Positions 27,176 to 36,500 of a DNA stretch of 64,000 nucleotides are shown here, one piece after another. Source of the DNA: Pseudoflavonifractor sp964504285 (lineage in GTDB: Bacteria > Bacillota > Clostridia > Oscillospirales > Oscillospiraceae); the NCBI GenBank assembly GCA_964504285.1, contig CAZDDZ010000002.1, forward strand, positions 1 to 64,000. Direction: 5' to 3'. Position 1 is the first letter of the stretch. Every line of letters starts with the position of its first letter. The position numbers were made by a program, and so were the translations under genes. The notes beneath the pieces were generated by a model that saw only the letters and a program-made list of their open reading frames with translations, was not told the DNA's origin and did not search any database.

Positions 27176-27204
27176 ATTTTAGCATAAGAATTAAATTTGT
27201 ACAA
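27176..27204 (-). promoter_or_regulatory. Promoter of the LytTR regulator gene
   Basis: On the minus strand TTGTAC (27199-27204), a 17-base spacer and TAAAAT (27176-27181) predict a start near 27169, about 33 bases before the ATG. Confidence 0.65.
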
Positions 27205-27274
27205 TCATTATCCAATGTTTATTAGCAAGCTCCCCTGTTAACCCGCATAAATTAAATGAAAAGGGGGGAGTAGA

Positions 27275-27433
27275 ATGCAAAAAAAATGGGTGCTTTTACG
27301 CTGTCAAGGCTGTACAGCTCCGGACAGCAAATTTTTGCTGGAATATCAAAAAGCTGTTCTGCTTGCGCTTGAAAAGGAAGGGATTTTAAATTCTACGCAG
27401 CTTAAAGAATGTATAAAAAGCATAAGAGCTTAA
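27275..27433 (+). CDS. Small unknown protein preceding a serine recombinase remnant
   Basis: A 52-residue ORF with a strong AAGGGGGGAG ribosome binding site. It has a CxxC-like pair (RCQGC), then an amphipathic helical part (LEYQKAVLLALEKEGILNS) ending in QLKECIKSIRA. The C-terminal part has the short helix-turn-helix look of SHOCT-like segments, often found just before serine recombinase genes of clostridial elements, but the resemblance is weak. The AT-rich composition differs from the ICE that follows. Confidence 0.6.
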   Translation: MQKKWVLLRCQGCTAPDSKFLLEYQKAVLLALEKEGILNSTQLKECIKSIRA

Positions 27434-27506
27434 TAGATGCAAACCAAAATTACGTTGCGAATGTTTTAGTTTGCATAGTTACAAATGTCCACGAGGAGAC
27501 GGTATT

Positions 27507-27740
27507 ATGATTCGAGTGGCGGCCTATTGCCGTGTATCAACAGATCAAGACGATCAGTCAAATTCATTTGAAAGTCAGCAAAAATACTTCCGAGACTGTA
27601 TTGAGCGAAACCCTGACTGGGAGCTTCAGGAGATCTATGCCGATGCTAGTGATATAGTTGAACCAAGTCAGGAAGTGCTTGCGGCGCAAGGCTTTTCTGG
27701 TTTGGTTCATTTTTTGCGCCCCCTTTTCGGGCGACTATGA
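27507..27740 (+). pseudogene. Serine recombinase, N-terminal fragment cut at the ICE boundary
   Basis: The first 48 or so codons encode the start of a large serine recombinase: MIRVAAYCRVSTD with the catalytic Ser, FESQQKYF and LQEIYAD. Family members continue with EGISGT-type sequence. Here, after GCCGATG near 27649, the frame reads into unrelated sequence and stops at 27740. Resolvase core, zinc ribbon and coiled coil are all missing, so it cannot be active. The ATG follows GAGGAG. The change from AT-rich host-like sequence to the GC-rich ICE occurs at the same place. Confidence 0.82.
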
Positions 27741-27758
27741 CATGAGAGGATGTGGAAC

Positions 27759-28541
27759 ATGGGCAGGATCATCACCGCCGCAAATCAAAAGGGCGGCGTC
27801 GCGAAGTCAGTGACCTGTCAACATCTGGCGTACTCGTTGGCGGAATTAGGACGGACGGTTTTGGTTGTGGACTTTGACCCGCAAATCAACCTCACCGCCA
27901 CGCTGACTACCAATGCCGGCGCACTGCCCCCACTTAACGTTGGAAACCTTTTGGAACTGCTGCTCCGGGATGACGAGCTGCCGCTCAGCCCTCAGTTTAT
28001 TGCCACGCACGGCAAAATCGACTTCATCCCAGGCAGCAAGGATTTGTCCCGGCTGGAGAGCATCCTCCAGTCGGAGATGGGCACGGAGCGGTTTCTGCAA
28101 GACATTTTGGAACCGCTTCGCGAGGTCTACGACTATATCATCATCGACACCAACCGCGCCACCAGTCCGCTGATGGTAAACGCCCTCACGGCCACCGACA
28201 GCGTGCTGATCCCAATCACCCCCGAGTTCTATTCCACGGAGGGGCTTTCTGACCTCATCACCACCGTGTTCAAAAACAAGCGGCGCTTGAACCCCCGCAT
28301 CGAATTTGCAGGCATTCTCTTTACCATGTGCGATTTTCGGACAAACCTCTATCACAGCACCCGTCAAAGTGTGGAGGCCGCCTTTGCCAATGAAATCAGG
28401 GTGTTCAAGGCGGCCATTCCGCGCACAGTACAGGTCAGCGAGGCGGTGCAGCGGGGCATGACCGCGCTGGAGTACGACAAAAATTCCAAAGCCGGACAAG
28501 CCTACATGGATTTTGCAAAGGAGCTGATGGAAAGTGCCTAG
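27759..28541 (+). CDS. parA: ParA-family partition ATPase
   Basis: A 260-residue ParA/Soj/MinD-type ATPase for segregation or maintenance of the element. The deviant Walker A motif is KGGVAKS (residues 11-17, where the classical form is KGGVGKT) and keeps both lysines. DFDPQINLT and IIIDTNRATSPLM correspond to the other nucleotide motifs. The ATG at 27759 behind GAGAGGA is chosen over the one at 27750, which overlaps that site. The downstream ParB-like gene begins within its last codons, indicating a coupled operon at the ICE's left end. Confidence 0.92.
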   Translation: MGRIITAANQKGGVAKSVTCQHLAYSLAELGRTVLVVDFDPQINLTATLTTNAGALPPLNVGNLLELLLRDDELPLSPQFIATHGKIDFIPGSKDLSRLESILQSEMGTERFLQDILEPLREVYDYIIIDTNRATSPLMVNALTATDSVLIPITPEFYSTEGLSDLITTVFKNKRRLNPRIEFAGILFTMCDFRTNLYHSTRQSVEAAFANEIRVFKAAIPRTVQVSEAVQRGMTALEYDKNSKAGQAYMDFAKELMESA

Positions 28542-29544
28542 AGCGTCACCTGCGCCCAACCGGGTGAAGTCCATGCAGGAGCTGCGGGCCAGTGTGGAGA
28601 CAGAACTGTCTCCCACTGCTCCGGCTCCGGTTCGTGCAGGCCATCGGTTGAGCTTACTTCCCTTTTCCCATATTCGGGCATTTAGAGAACATCCCTTTCG
28701 CCTCTACGAGGGGGAACGGCTGGCGGATATGGTGGAAAGCATCCGGCAAAACGGCATTCTCATGCCCCTCATTGTTCGGCGCATCTATGATGACCCCGAC
28801 TACGATTATGAAATGCTCTCCGGGCACAACCGCATGAATGCAGCAGGCGTCGCCGGCCTGACGGAAGCGCTTTGCCTGGTCAAGGAGGGCATCACTGACG
28901 CCGAAGCCCTAATGTACGTCATTGAGACCAATCTCATGCAGCGCTCCTTTGCCGACCTGCTGCCCAGCGAAAAGGCGGCGGTTTTGACCCTGCGTTATTC
29001 GGAAATGTTCTCCCAGGGCAAGCGAAACGACATCATCGCAGAGCTGCAAGGTCTGGAGTCCGACGCAACTTGTGGCAACGATTGCCACAGGTTAAAATCA
29101 AGGGATTCCATCGGCGAAAATTATGCGATGAAGGGCCGCATGGTAGCCTACTATCTCCGCGTCAATAACCTGATTGATTTACTGAAGCTCCGCATTGACA
29201 AAGGAGAATTTTCGGTGGTCACCGCCGCCAAGCTGTCCTATCTGTCAGAGGAGACACAGGCGCATGTGAACACCATCCTGCGTCAGCACCACTATAACGC
29301 CAACATCCTCAAAATTAACGCGCTGCGAGAGGCCGACAAGAGCCGCCCGTTGACCCTTTCGGAGACATTCCACATCCTGACAGATGTGAAGTCGCTGCAA
29401 AGCGGACTGCCCACGGTGAAAATCAAGCCCAAAACCTACCAAAAATTCTTTGCTCCCGGCACACCCGTCAAGGAGATGGAGCACACCATCGAAAAGGCCC
29501 TGTCTCTCTATTTTGAGCACCAGGTCGGAAAGGAACGCGCATGA
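28534..29544 (+). CDS. parB: ParB-family protein
   Basis: A 336-residue ParB-like protein with a GTG start overlapping parA by 8 bases. The ParB N-terminal domain (about 45-150) shows the box II-like GHNRMNAA and ETNLMQRSF. The middle has a helix-turn-helix region (about 190-260), and the C-terminal part is a helical tail. It would bind a centromere-like site and work with ParA. A palindrome, TGTGGCAA-N3-TTGCCACA, lies within the gene at 29071-29089. Full ICE homologues differ at that point, so it may be an insert. Confidence 0.87.
   Translation: MPRASPAPNRVKSMQELRASVETELSPTAPAPVRAGHRLSLLPFSHIRAFREHPFRLYEGERLADMVESIRQNGILMPLIVRRIYDDPDYDYEMLSGHNRMNAAGVAGLTEALCLVKEGITDAEALMYVIETNLMQRSFADLLPSEKAAVLTLRYSEMFSQGKRNDIIAELQGLESDATCGNDCHRLKSRDSIGENYAMKGRMVAYYLRVNNLIDLLKLRIDKGEFSVVTAAKLSYLSEETQAHVNTILRQHHYNANILKINALREADKSRPLTLSETFHILTDVKSLQSGLPTVKIKPKTYQKFFAPGTPVKEMEHTIEKALSLYFEHQVGKERA
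29071..29089. repeat. Palindrome within parB
   Basis: TGTGGCAA and TTGCCACA flank CGA. The 8-bp arms within a ParB gene resemble a parS-like site in form, but a chance match in 64 kb is not excluded. Confidence 0.3.
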
Positions 29545-29867
29545 AAGGGATTTTGTTGCAGGATTGCCCCGACGACTTGAGGAAGGCCGCCGAAAAGAGG
29601 ATGTCCGAACAGCCCTGGCCTTGGGAACTGCTGTCCGTGACCGTCCATGAGCTCACCCCCCACATTGACAAAACGGAAACTCTCACGAATTATGAAGTGG
29701 TCTTGTGCAAGAGCAACACATTTTTTATTCTGAGCCGCATGGACGACGGAAAATTATTTCACAGCCTGAGCGAAAGTATGTTTACGCTGGGAACGCTGAA
29801 ACGGATTCTGGAAACGGCACCGGCGTGGATGGGGCTGACCGCTGCCGCTGCAAGCGTATCCGGGTAA
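29541..29867 (+). CDS. Unknown 108-residue ICE protein
   Basis: Starts with a 4-base ATGA overlap on parB, so it is probably translated from the same messenger. The sequence is mixed alpha/beta, with KTETLTNYEVVLCKSNTFFILSRM in the middle and a hydrophobic helix near the C-terminus. I recognise no domain. Similar small proteins commonly follow parB in Tn1549-like elements. Position suggests a maintenance role, without further proof. Confidence 0.75.
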   Translation: MKGILLQDCPDDLRKAAEKRMSEQPWPWELLSVTVHELTPHIDKTETLTNYEVVLCKSNTFFILSRMDDGKLFHSLSESMFTLGTLKRILETAPAWMGLTAAAASVSG

Positions 29868-29941
29868 GCAATCCATCAGATCAAGGGTGCGGCACCATGG
29901 TGCCCACCCTTTTCTTATGCCCACTTGAAGGAGGTATCTCT

Positions 29942-30358
29942 ATGAACAATGCAGGCCGCGCGCTTTTGCGGCCCCACGACCCCTTTGATGACTCCGCGGC
30001 GGAGCGGCACCGGCGCATGGGTCTTCTGACCGCCGACAGCAGGGCGGACAACGCCGCCATGAAGGTATTCAGTCAAATCTATGCAGGGCTGTTTTATGAC
30101 AGTCTCTGTGATTTCAGCGGCAGCTTTGAGACGGTGCGCACCGTATGCAGCCGTCTGCTGGAGCTGTCCGGGGAGGAGCCCCGGCGGGTCCTGCTGGCAC
30201 TCTCTATGCAGTATGACACCATGCGCCGTGCCCTTCCGGAGCCTGTTTGGTGGATTGCGGGCAGCAAAGTGTTACTTCCCGTATTCGCATCGGGGTTTTT
30301 GGAGGATTTGCGGGTTCTGCTCCAGGAAAGTGAGGGAATTGACCATGCGAGCCATTAG
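29942..30358 (+). CDS. Unknown 138-residue helical ICE protein
   Basis: The ATG at 29942 has an ideal AAGGAGG 7 bases upstream. The predicted protein is mostly helical (AERHRRMGLLTADSR, AMKVFSQIYAGLFYDSL, FETVRTVCSRLLELSG) with no membrane segment and no recognised domain. It overlaps the next gene by 14 bases. The longer in-frame extension back to 29705 runs over the previous gene and is not needed. Confidence 0.75.
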   Translation: MNNAGRALLRPHDPFDDSAAERHRRMGLLTADSRADNAAMKVFSQIYAGLFYDSLCDFSGSFETVRTVCSRLLELSGEEPRRVLLALSMQYDTMRRALPEPVWWIAGSKVLLPVFASGFLEDLRVLLQESEGIDHASH

Positions 30359-30719
30359 GATGTACCAAACCCGTGAGGGTGTGGCCCCGGTGCGACGGTT
30401 TCTTACGACGCTGGAGCCGAAGCTGATGGAAAAGGTCGTGCGCCAAATCATCTATCTTGCGGACACGCCGCCGCCCCTGTGGCGGGAGCCGCACGTGAAG
30501 CATTTCTCTCTGGAAAAGTACAGCCAGCTCTATGAGCTGCGGGAGAAAAACAAGGTCCTCGTCCGCCTGATTTTTACCATCAGCGGTGGGGACATTTTGC
30601 TGCTCAATTCCTTTATCAAGCACCAACCCCGTGACACGATGAAGGCGCTGGAGCAATCCCTGAGAATACTTGCGGACATTCGGGAAAACCCGGAGCGCAC
30701 AGTAGAATTTACACTTTAA
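30345..30719 (+). CDS. Phage-derived Gp49-like/HigB-type (RelE superfamily) protein
   Basis: A 124-residue protein of the Gp49-like/HigB group within the RelE/ParE mRNA-interferase superfamily. It has VAPVRRFLTTL, then WREPHVKHF, LYELREKNKVLVRLIFTI and LLLNSFIKHQPRDT, the last with the Lys-containing F-x-K motif typical of these toxins. The ATG at 30345 has TGAGGGA upstream. No HigA-like XRE antitoxin is adjacent, which is unusual. The partner could be elsewhere on the ICE, for example the XRE protein at 54.4 kb, or the protein may be a domesticated member. Confidence 0.8.
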   Translation: MRAIRMYQTREGVAPVRRFLTTLEPKLMEKVVRQIIYLADTPPPLWREPHVKHFSLEKYSQLYELREKNKVLVRLIFTISGGDILLLNSFIKHQPRDTMKALEQSLRILADIRENPERTVEFTL

Positions 30720-30733
30720 CAGGAGGCGTAGAA

Positions 30734-30826
30734 ATGAAGAGGCGAATCATCCCCGGCCTCGCCACGGCAATCACATTGGTCGTGGCGGGAATTTTCATCC
30801 TGAAATGGAGGGCAAATGGAACATGA
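30734..30826 (+). CDS. 30-residue single-helix membrane peptide
   Basis: A short ORF with a strong AGGAGG site: a basic start (MKRR), one hydrophobic helix of about 18 residues and a short polar end (KWRANGT). Its TGA overlaps the ATG of the next gene (ATGA at 30823-30826), indicating translational coupling. Function unknown. It may be a leader peptide or a small membrane partner of the surface-protein module. Confidence 0.55.
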   Translation: MKRRIIPGLATAITLVVAGIFILKWRANGT

Positions 30827-31737
30827 AGAAAATCCTATCCGTCGTAATTCTGACCCTGGCGCTGTCGGTGAACGCGCTTGCGCTTGAGGTGCCTACCGAC
30901 ACCACGGTGCAGAACTTAAACGGCACGCAGATGTGTGTCAAAACCTTTACGGTTTCAGCAGATACCGACCCGCAATCCCTGGTGGAGGAGCCCTTCGACT
31001 ATGAGGGCTATACCTACACCTTTGCCACCATGACCAAGCAGGAAAACCGCACGCAGGACAGCAAATCCCAGGTGGAGACCATCACGGTGGAAACCGCCAA
31101 GAAAGACCTCGCCGCTGTGCTGGCGGCGCTGGCTCCGTCCATTGCGTACCAGGACGGCGGCTATCAGGGTACGCTCAGCCTTGACCACACCACCATTCGC
31201 ACCGAGGCGACCGGCTATGCAAGAAAGAGCTATGCCGTCAGCGCCACCAAGGAAATCGAAAACCTTGCCAGCAACGATTTGTCCTATATCCCGGCCACGG
31301 CGGTCAAGGACGGAGTCACGCTGAACCTTCAAAGCGTGGACTGGCAGGTGCAGGGCACCGCCCTGGTGGACGATGTGCTGGTGCCAGCCCAGTATAAGGC
31401 CGTGGCCACCTATTCGGCCAACGCCAGCTACAACGCGGCCACGGGCTACATCACCACGGCGGAATATACCGGCACGGTAACACGCGCGGGAGTGGAGAGC
31501 GTCACCTATACGCTGACCTATCTCGGCGCGGAGACAGCGCCCGTGGCAGTGGAAACAGCCTCGATGTGGTCCCGCCCGCTGCCCTACTTCCTCATCGGCG
31601 CGGGCGTGGGGCTGATTGCCCTTGTGGTGCTTATCATTCTGCTCATTCGCTCCCGCCGCGAGATTGCCCGTCTCAGCCAGCAGGAAGGCCATCAGGTCAC
31701 GGATGCAGAGTACACAGAACTGGAGGAATCGGAATGA
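30823..31737 (+). CDS. Membrane-anchored extracytoplasmic protein of the ICE surface module
   Basis: A 304-residue protein with a signal peptide (residues 1-21, ending ALALE), an extracytoplasmic beta-rich domain, and a C-terminal membrane helix (about 250-275) followed by SRREIARLSQQ and an acidic cytoplasmic tail. There is no LPxTG. It overlaps the sortase gene by 4 bases. The operon order (this protein, sortase, large Cna-B protein) suggests a role in assembling or displaying the surface fibre. I recognise no named domain beyond the topology. Confidence 0.75.
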   Translation: MKKILSVVILTLALSVNALALEVPTDTTVQNLNGTQMCVKTFTVSADTDPQSLVEEPFDYEGYTYTFATMTKQENRTQDSKSQVETITVETAKKDLAAVLAALAPSIAYQDGGYQGTLSLDHTTIRTEATGYARKSYAVSATKEIENLASNDLSYIPATAVKDGVTLNLQSVDWQVQGTALVDDVLVPAQYKAVATYSANASYNAATGYITTAEYTGTVTRAGVESVTYTLTYLGAETAPVAVETASMWSRPLPYFLIGAGVGLIALVVLIILLIRSRREIARLSQQEGHQVTDAEYTELEESE

Positions 31738-32516
31738 AAAAGGTACGAGCAGCCGCCTCGCTGGCGCTGGGTGTGGTGCTGGCAGCAGCCATGTCCACCG
31801 GGGCACTGGCGCTGGACTATGAGATCAAGGCACCTGAAAGCAAGGAATACTACCGTGCCACGGACCATGAGGGTGTTTACTGTGCACAGTATAACTACGG
31901 CGGCCACAATGCTGCCGGGGCAGCTTTGCCGGAGCTGCCCTATGGCAAGCCCAGCAATACCAGTATCGGCGTCATGGAGCGCGGAGCTCCTCCAGTTTTG
32001 GGCGGCGGCAGTCTGCCAAGCATTGCCGTACCAGATGGCGGCGCTGCACCTGTCATGCCGCCCACACTCCCCGGCTACACAGAAGTTCCCCCGGTGGTAC
32101 AGACCAAGTTCACGCCCGTCGCGGATGTCCTGCGCAGTGATGGCAGCATCGGCACACTAAAAATCCCAGACCTGAGCATCACCGTCAAGGTCTATGACGG
32201 TGAGACAGCGTCCAGCATGAAAAAGGGTGTGGGGCATTTCACCACCACCTCGGCCTGGAATGGGAATATCGGCATCTGTGGGCACAATCGGGGGGCCACC
32301 TATGTGATCGGCGGCATCAAGGACCTGAATTTAGGCAGCAAAATCCAGTACACCACAGCCCTGGGGACGCGCACCTACCGCGTGACCACGGTGACACGGA
32401 TTTCCAGCACGGATTGGTCCTATCTGGGTGCCACCACGGACAACCGAATTACCCTGATTACCTGCGTGGCCAATGAGCCCTCGCAACGGTGGTGCGTGCA
32501 GGCCGTTTCGGAGTAA
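31734..32516 (+). CDS. Sortase
   Basis: A 260-residue secreted transpeptidase with an N-terminal signal or anchor helix (7-27), a Pro/Gly-rich linker (60-125) and a C-terminal sortase fold. The catalytic set is visible: H184 in GHNRG, C244 in TLITC and R252 in QRWCV. It would cut LPxTG-like signals and join proteins to the wall or to each other. The likely client is the 1816-residue Cna-B protein 1 kb downstream, which ends in LPKTGY. The N-terminal anchor and small barrel are closest to classes B to E, and the exact class is uncertain. Confidence 0.87.
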   Translation: MKKVRAAASLALGVVLAAAMSTGALALDYEIKAPESKEYYRATDHEGVYCAQYNYGGHNAAGAALPELPYGKPSNTSIGVMERGAPPVLGGGSLPSIAVPDGGAAPVMPPTLPGYTEVPPVVQTKFTPVADVLRSDGSIGTLKIPDLSITVKVYDGETASSMKKGVGHFTTTSAWNGNIGICGHNRGATYVIGGIKDLNLGSKIQYTTALGTRTYRVTTVTRISSTDWSYLGATTDNRITLITCVANEPSQRWCVQAVSE

Positions 32517-32551
32517 ATCGGTTTTGCGGCATAGGCATTTCAAATAATCCT

Positions 32552-32580
32552 TTGACAGTGCGTTTTTTCTGTCGTATGCT
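32552..32580 (+). promoter_or_regulatory. Promoter of the stalk-domain protein gene
   Basis: A perfect TTGACA (32552-32557), a 17-base spacer and TATGCT (32575-32580) predict a start near 32587, 28 bases before the ATG. Confidence 0.75.
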
Positions 32581-32614
32581 CAAGTCAAGAAAAGCGCACG
32601 GAAGGAGAATGACC

Positions 32615-33427
32615 ATGAAACGATTTACGCCCTTTTGCCTCGGCTTATTAGTTGGTGCAGTTTTGTTTGGGGGCAGCATCGCCTATGCCTCCGGTATCAT
32701 GGCAGAAGTGTCCACGCAGGCCTTCTTCGTGGATGGCAAACAAGTACATCTTGAAGCTTATGCCATCAACGGCAATAACTATGTAAAGCTCCGTGATGTG
32801 GGAATGGCAGTGGACTTCGCCGTAGACTATGATGGCAAAACTAACAGCGTGTCCATCGACAGTACAGCTCCCTATTCGGAGGAGGTCAAGCCAACCCCGC
32901 CTCCTGCTTCCGGCGTGCTCACAGTTCCGCAGTCAGATGCACCGTTTCGACCGATGGCCGGAGATGTGGTGCAGCTTGACGATGGCACCACGTTTACCGT
33001 TACCGAGCCAAAGGATGAAGAACCACCCCTGCCAAGCCCCACTTGCGATTGGAGCCAATTCCCGGTGTTGGCGCTGCCAGAGGTGAAAACCATAGCATGG
33101 CACGAGGGTCAGGTGGCAGGAACTGTGGCTATTTTAAACCTGCATGAGACACGTAGAATGGAGTATACACTCTACAATGCCACTCCAAATTGCTCGGAGC
33201 TGTGGGCAGACGGAGCGCTAAAGCTCAGTTCCAAGGGCAATCCAATTTTCAATCTCCAGCTCGGGATTACAGACCAGACTGGTGTGCAACCGTTCTGGCC
33301 ATGGCGTGATGACCAGTTGACACAAGTTTTTTATTCAGCTCCCGCTGCACAATTTGCGGTAGAAGCTTGGGACGTATACAAAAACGGCAAGTTTTTGTAT
33401 ACGGAGTATGATGTCCAAGGCTTATAA
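32615..33427 (+). CDS. Secreted protein with copper-amine-oxidase N-terminal-like (stalk) domain
   Basis: A 270-residue protein with a signal peptide (1-27, ending AYAS), a stalk or copper amine oxidase N1-like domain (about 30-90, with VDGKQVHLEAYAINGNNYVKLRDV) and a Pro-rich linker. An unrecognised C-terminal domain (150-270) has WSQFPV and an aromatic FWPWRDDQ segment. Stalk domains are widespread on clostridial surfaces and often mediate wall association. It has its own promoter and is followed by a terminator, so it is an independent cargo unit between the sortase and the Cna-B gene. Confidence 0.8.
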   Translation: MKRFTPFCLGLLVGAVLFGGSIAYASGIMAEVSTQAFFVDGKQVHLEAYAINGNNYVKLRDVGMAVDFAVDYDGKTNSVSIDSTAPYSEEVKPTPPPASGVLTVPQSDAPFRPMAGDVVQLDDGTTFTVTEPKDEEPPLPSPTCDWSQFPVLALPEVKTIAWHEGQVAGTVAILNLHETRRMEYTLYNATPNCSELWADGALKLSSKGNPIFNLQLGITDQTGVQPFWPWRDDQLTQVFYSAPAAQFAVEAWDVYKNGKFLYTEYDVQGL

Positions 33428-33458
33428 AATAGTTTTGTCCTAGGTGGACTGTAATATC

Positions 33459-33492
33459 AGCGGAGGCCCGATTGAGGGCCTCTGCTTCTTTT
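33459..33492 (+). terminator. Terminator after the stalk-domain protein gene
   Basis: GCGGAGGCCC (33460-33469) pairs with GGGCCTCTGC (33476-33485), 10 bp with one G-U, and TTCTTTT follows. Confidence 0.82.
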
Positions 33493-33523
33493 ATACTTAG
33501 ATTTAGATGAAAAGGAGAAAAAC

Positions 33524-36500
33524 ATGAAGCGTATTTTTTGTAGCATACTTGCCTTTGCTATGTTGTTTTCCATGCTGGCTATCACCGTCCACGCAGCAGA
33601 TACTCCGGACGACGCGCTGGGGGCAGTCAACATTTTCAGCGGCGGCTTTCCTATGAGCTATCTTGCCGTCAACGGAAAGGTACAGAAGCAAGAGTATACC
33701 TATTTTCTACAAGCGAAACCCGGCACAAGTGAGGTCATGGAAATCCCCGCCTACTGCTGCAACCCCAACCAATATGGCGTTCCGCAGACAGTGGGCAAGG
33801 GAGAGAGCATCAAATATCTGGCGGAGGAAAAGGCGTCAGACCCTAAGGTGGTGGGATTGGTCGCCAATATGTACCCCCACCGTGGATTGGATGAATTGGG
33901 GCTGGACAACCTCTACCAAGCCTTTTACGCAGGAAAGATTGCCCTATGGTGCTATCTCATCCCCGAATGGAGCATTGATCGCGTCACTGTCAATCCATCC
34001 CTCACCGGGAGCGAGAGAGAAATCGGTGAACGGCTATTGGCCGCCGCCGTGGATATCTACACCCGGGGCATGGCGTGGACGAGCGTCCCCCAGCCCCAGC
34101 TTTCCGCCACCCCGGACAAGGAAAGCGCCTACCCCGTCACCATAGGCGGAAAGCAGTATAAGCAGCAGATTTTTACCGTCACATCGGATACTTGGGTGTG
34201 TGACTACGCTGTGAGTGTCCGATTCCAAAACGCCGACGATGTACCTGCGGGAACACGCATTACCGACCTCAATAATAACACCCTATCTACGCTTTTGGTG
34301 TCCCCCAGCGGCGCGAGCTACAACGGAAAATTCAAGGTGCTCTACCCCTTGGAGAGTGTGGACGGCCAGACCGGAAGCGTTCAATTTACCATGAGCGCAA
34401 AGGTCTATCAGTACGCAGTTTTCTACGCACTCTGCCAGCAGACCGATATTTATGGCAAGCTGCAGGACTACCTCTGCGACATTGACCCGCAGACCAGTCT
34501 TCTGCGGACAGGTATCAGTAATTTTGATAAGCCCGGGATGCCGCCCACCACCCCGGATACCGGCCTTAAAATTGTTAAGCTGGAGGAGGGAACGGACATA
34601 CCTCTGGCCGGCGCTGCCTTTGAGGTAAAAGCGCCCAATGGAGACACCATCGGGATATATACCACCGGGAGCGACGGCACCATCACCATCCCCCTTGTCA
34701 CAGTAGGCAATTATACCGTGACAGAAATTGTGCCACCCAAGTACCACCTGCTTGCGGAAAAGTCCACGCAGAGCGTGACGGTGAAGTATGGCGAGGTGTC
34801 CACCGCTACGTTCCATAACGCACCCTATGGCGTCCTGCGCATCCAAAAGCTTGACACCGCTACTGGCGCGGGCCTCCCCGGAGCGTTTCTCCAACTCAAA
34901 AACATTAAGACCAGTGCGATGCAGACCGTCACCACCATGGCAGCGGGTGTGGCCGTGGTATCCGAGCTGATGCCCGGAAGCTATGAAGTGCGTGAGCTGG
35001 CCGCACCCACAGGCTATATCAAGAGCGACAAGGTGCAGACCATAGAAATTTTACCCGGCCAGACGACTACCATCACATTTGAAAACCAGAGCAAGCCCGG
35101 CCTGCGTATTACCAAGTACGACGCCGCCACCATGACCACCCTCCCTGGCGTCACCTTTGAGGTATATCGGGACGCGGTGCTCCTTGGCCAATATACCACG
35201 GACGCCTTGGGCGAAATCACACTGCGGGGCATTGAGCCGGGAATCTATCTGGTCAAAGAGATTGCCACGGACAGCGGCCATGTGGTGAACTCCACCCCCC
35301 AGCAGATTGAAGTCAAGGCTGGGAGTACAACGCCCGCGGAGCTGATTTTCTTCAATGAGAGAAGACCCGGTATGCACATTTTAAAGGTGGACAGCGCCAC
35401 CATGCAGCCCCTTGCCAATACCCACTTCCGCATTGAGCAGGTGGGCGGCTCGTTTTCCAAGGAGTACACCACCGACCAGCACGGCGAAATCGACCTCTCC
35501 GCGCTGACACCGGGGGCGTATACCGTGACCGAGCTGACCGCCCCGGATGGCTACCTTGTGGATGGAGCCAGTCGCGTGATCCAGCTAAACCCCGGCGAAA
35601 ACGCGCAGTTTGTGTTCACCAACACCCGCAAACCCTCTCTGGTGGTGGTGAAGTACGACCCGCAAAGTGGCAAATATCTGGCTGGAGCCACGTTCCGCAT
35701 CGCCAAGCTGGAGGACGGAAGCCGCTACCTCGACCGGGTGACGGACACGTTGGGGCGCATCACCCTAACCGACATGGAGCCGGGGATTTATTCCGTGCAG
35801 GAGATTGCCGCCCCCGGCGGCTATGTGCGGAGTGACACAGAGTACCATGTGGAGCTGTTCCCGGGCAAGACCTCGCAGCTTGTGGTGGACAACCAGCGCA
35901 AGCCCGACCTCCAGATCATCAAGACCGACGCCATCACCGGCGCACCTGTGGCTGGCGTGACCTTCACCGTCCGCAAGGCGGACAGCTCCACCCTCTCCAC
36001 CATCACCACCGACGGAGACGGCATCGCCATGCTGGAGCAGCTTGACCCCGGCGTGTATGAAGTGATCGAGCAGAGTGTCCCCAGCGGCTACCTGCTGGAC
36101 ACCACGCCCCAGCTCATTACCCTTGTGCCGAACAAGACAGGCGTTGTCCAGTTCCAGAATTACCCCCGCCCCTCGCTGGAAATTATCAAGACCGACACAG
36201 CTGAAAAGCCCATTCCCGACGCGGTGTTCACCGTCACCAAAAAGGACGGCACGTTGGTTGGCGATTTTTCCACCGACCAGAACGGAAAAATTAACGTCTA
36301 TAAGCTGGACGCAGGCTATTGCATCATCACGGAAAAATCTGTCCCCGCGCCCTACATTCTGGACACCACACCCCATGAAGTCCTCATGGTGGAGGGTAAG
36401 CCCACCAGTATCACCATTGAGAACAAACGCCTGCCCGACCTTACCGTGTCCAAGGTGGACAGCATCACAAAAGACTCCATTCAGGCGGCAAAATTCAGCG

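Noticed and set aside
27649..27760. A tRNA gene or clear direct-repeat attachment site at the ICE left end
   Set aside because: No tRNA-like fold or repeat could be recognised. The matching right end is outside the window, so no att site is claimed.
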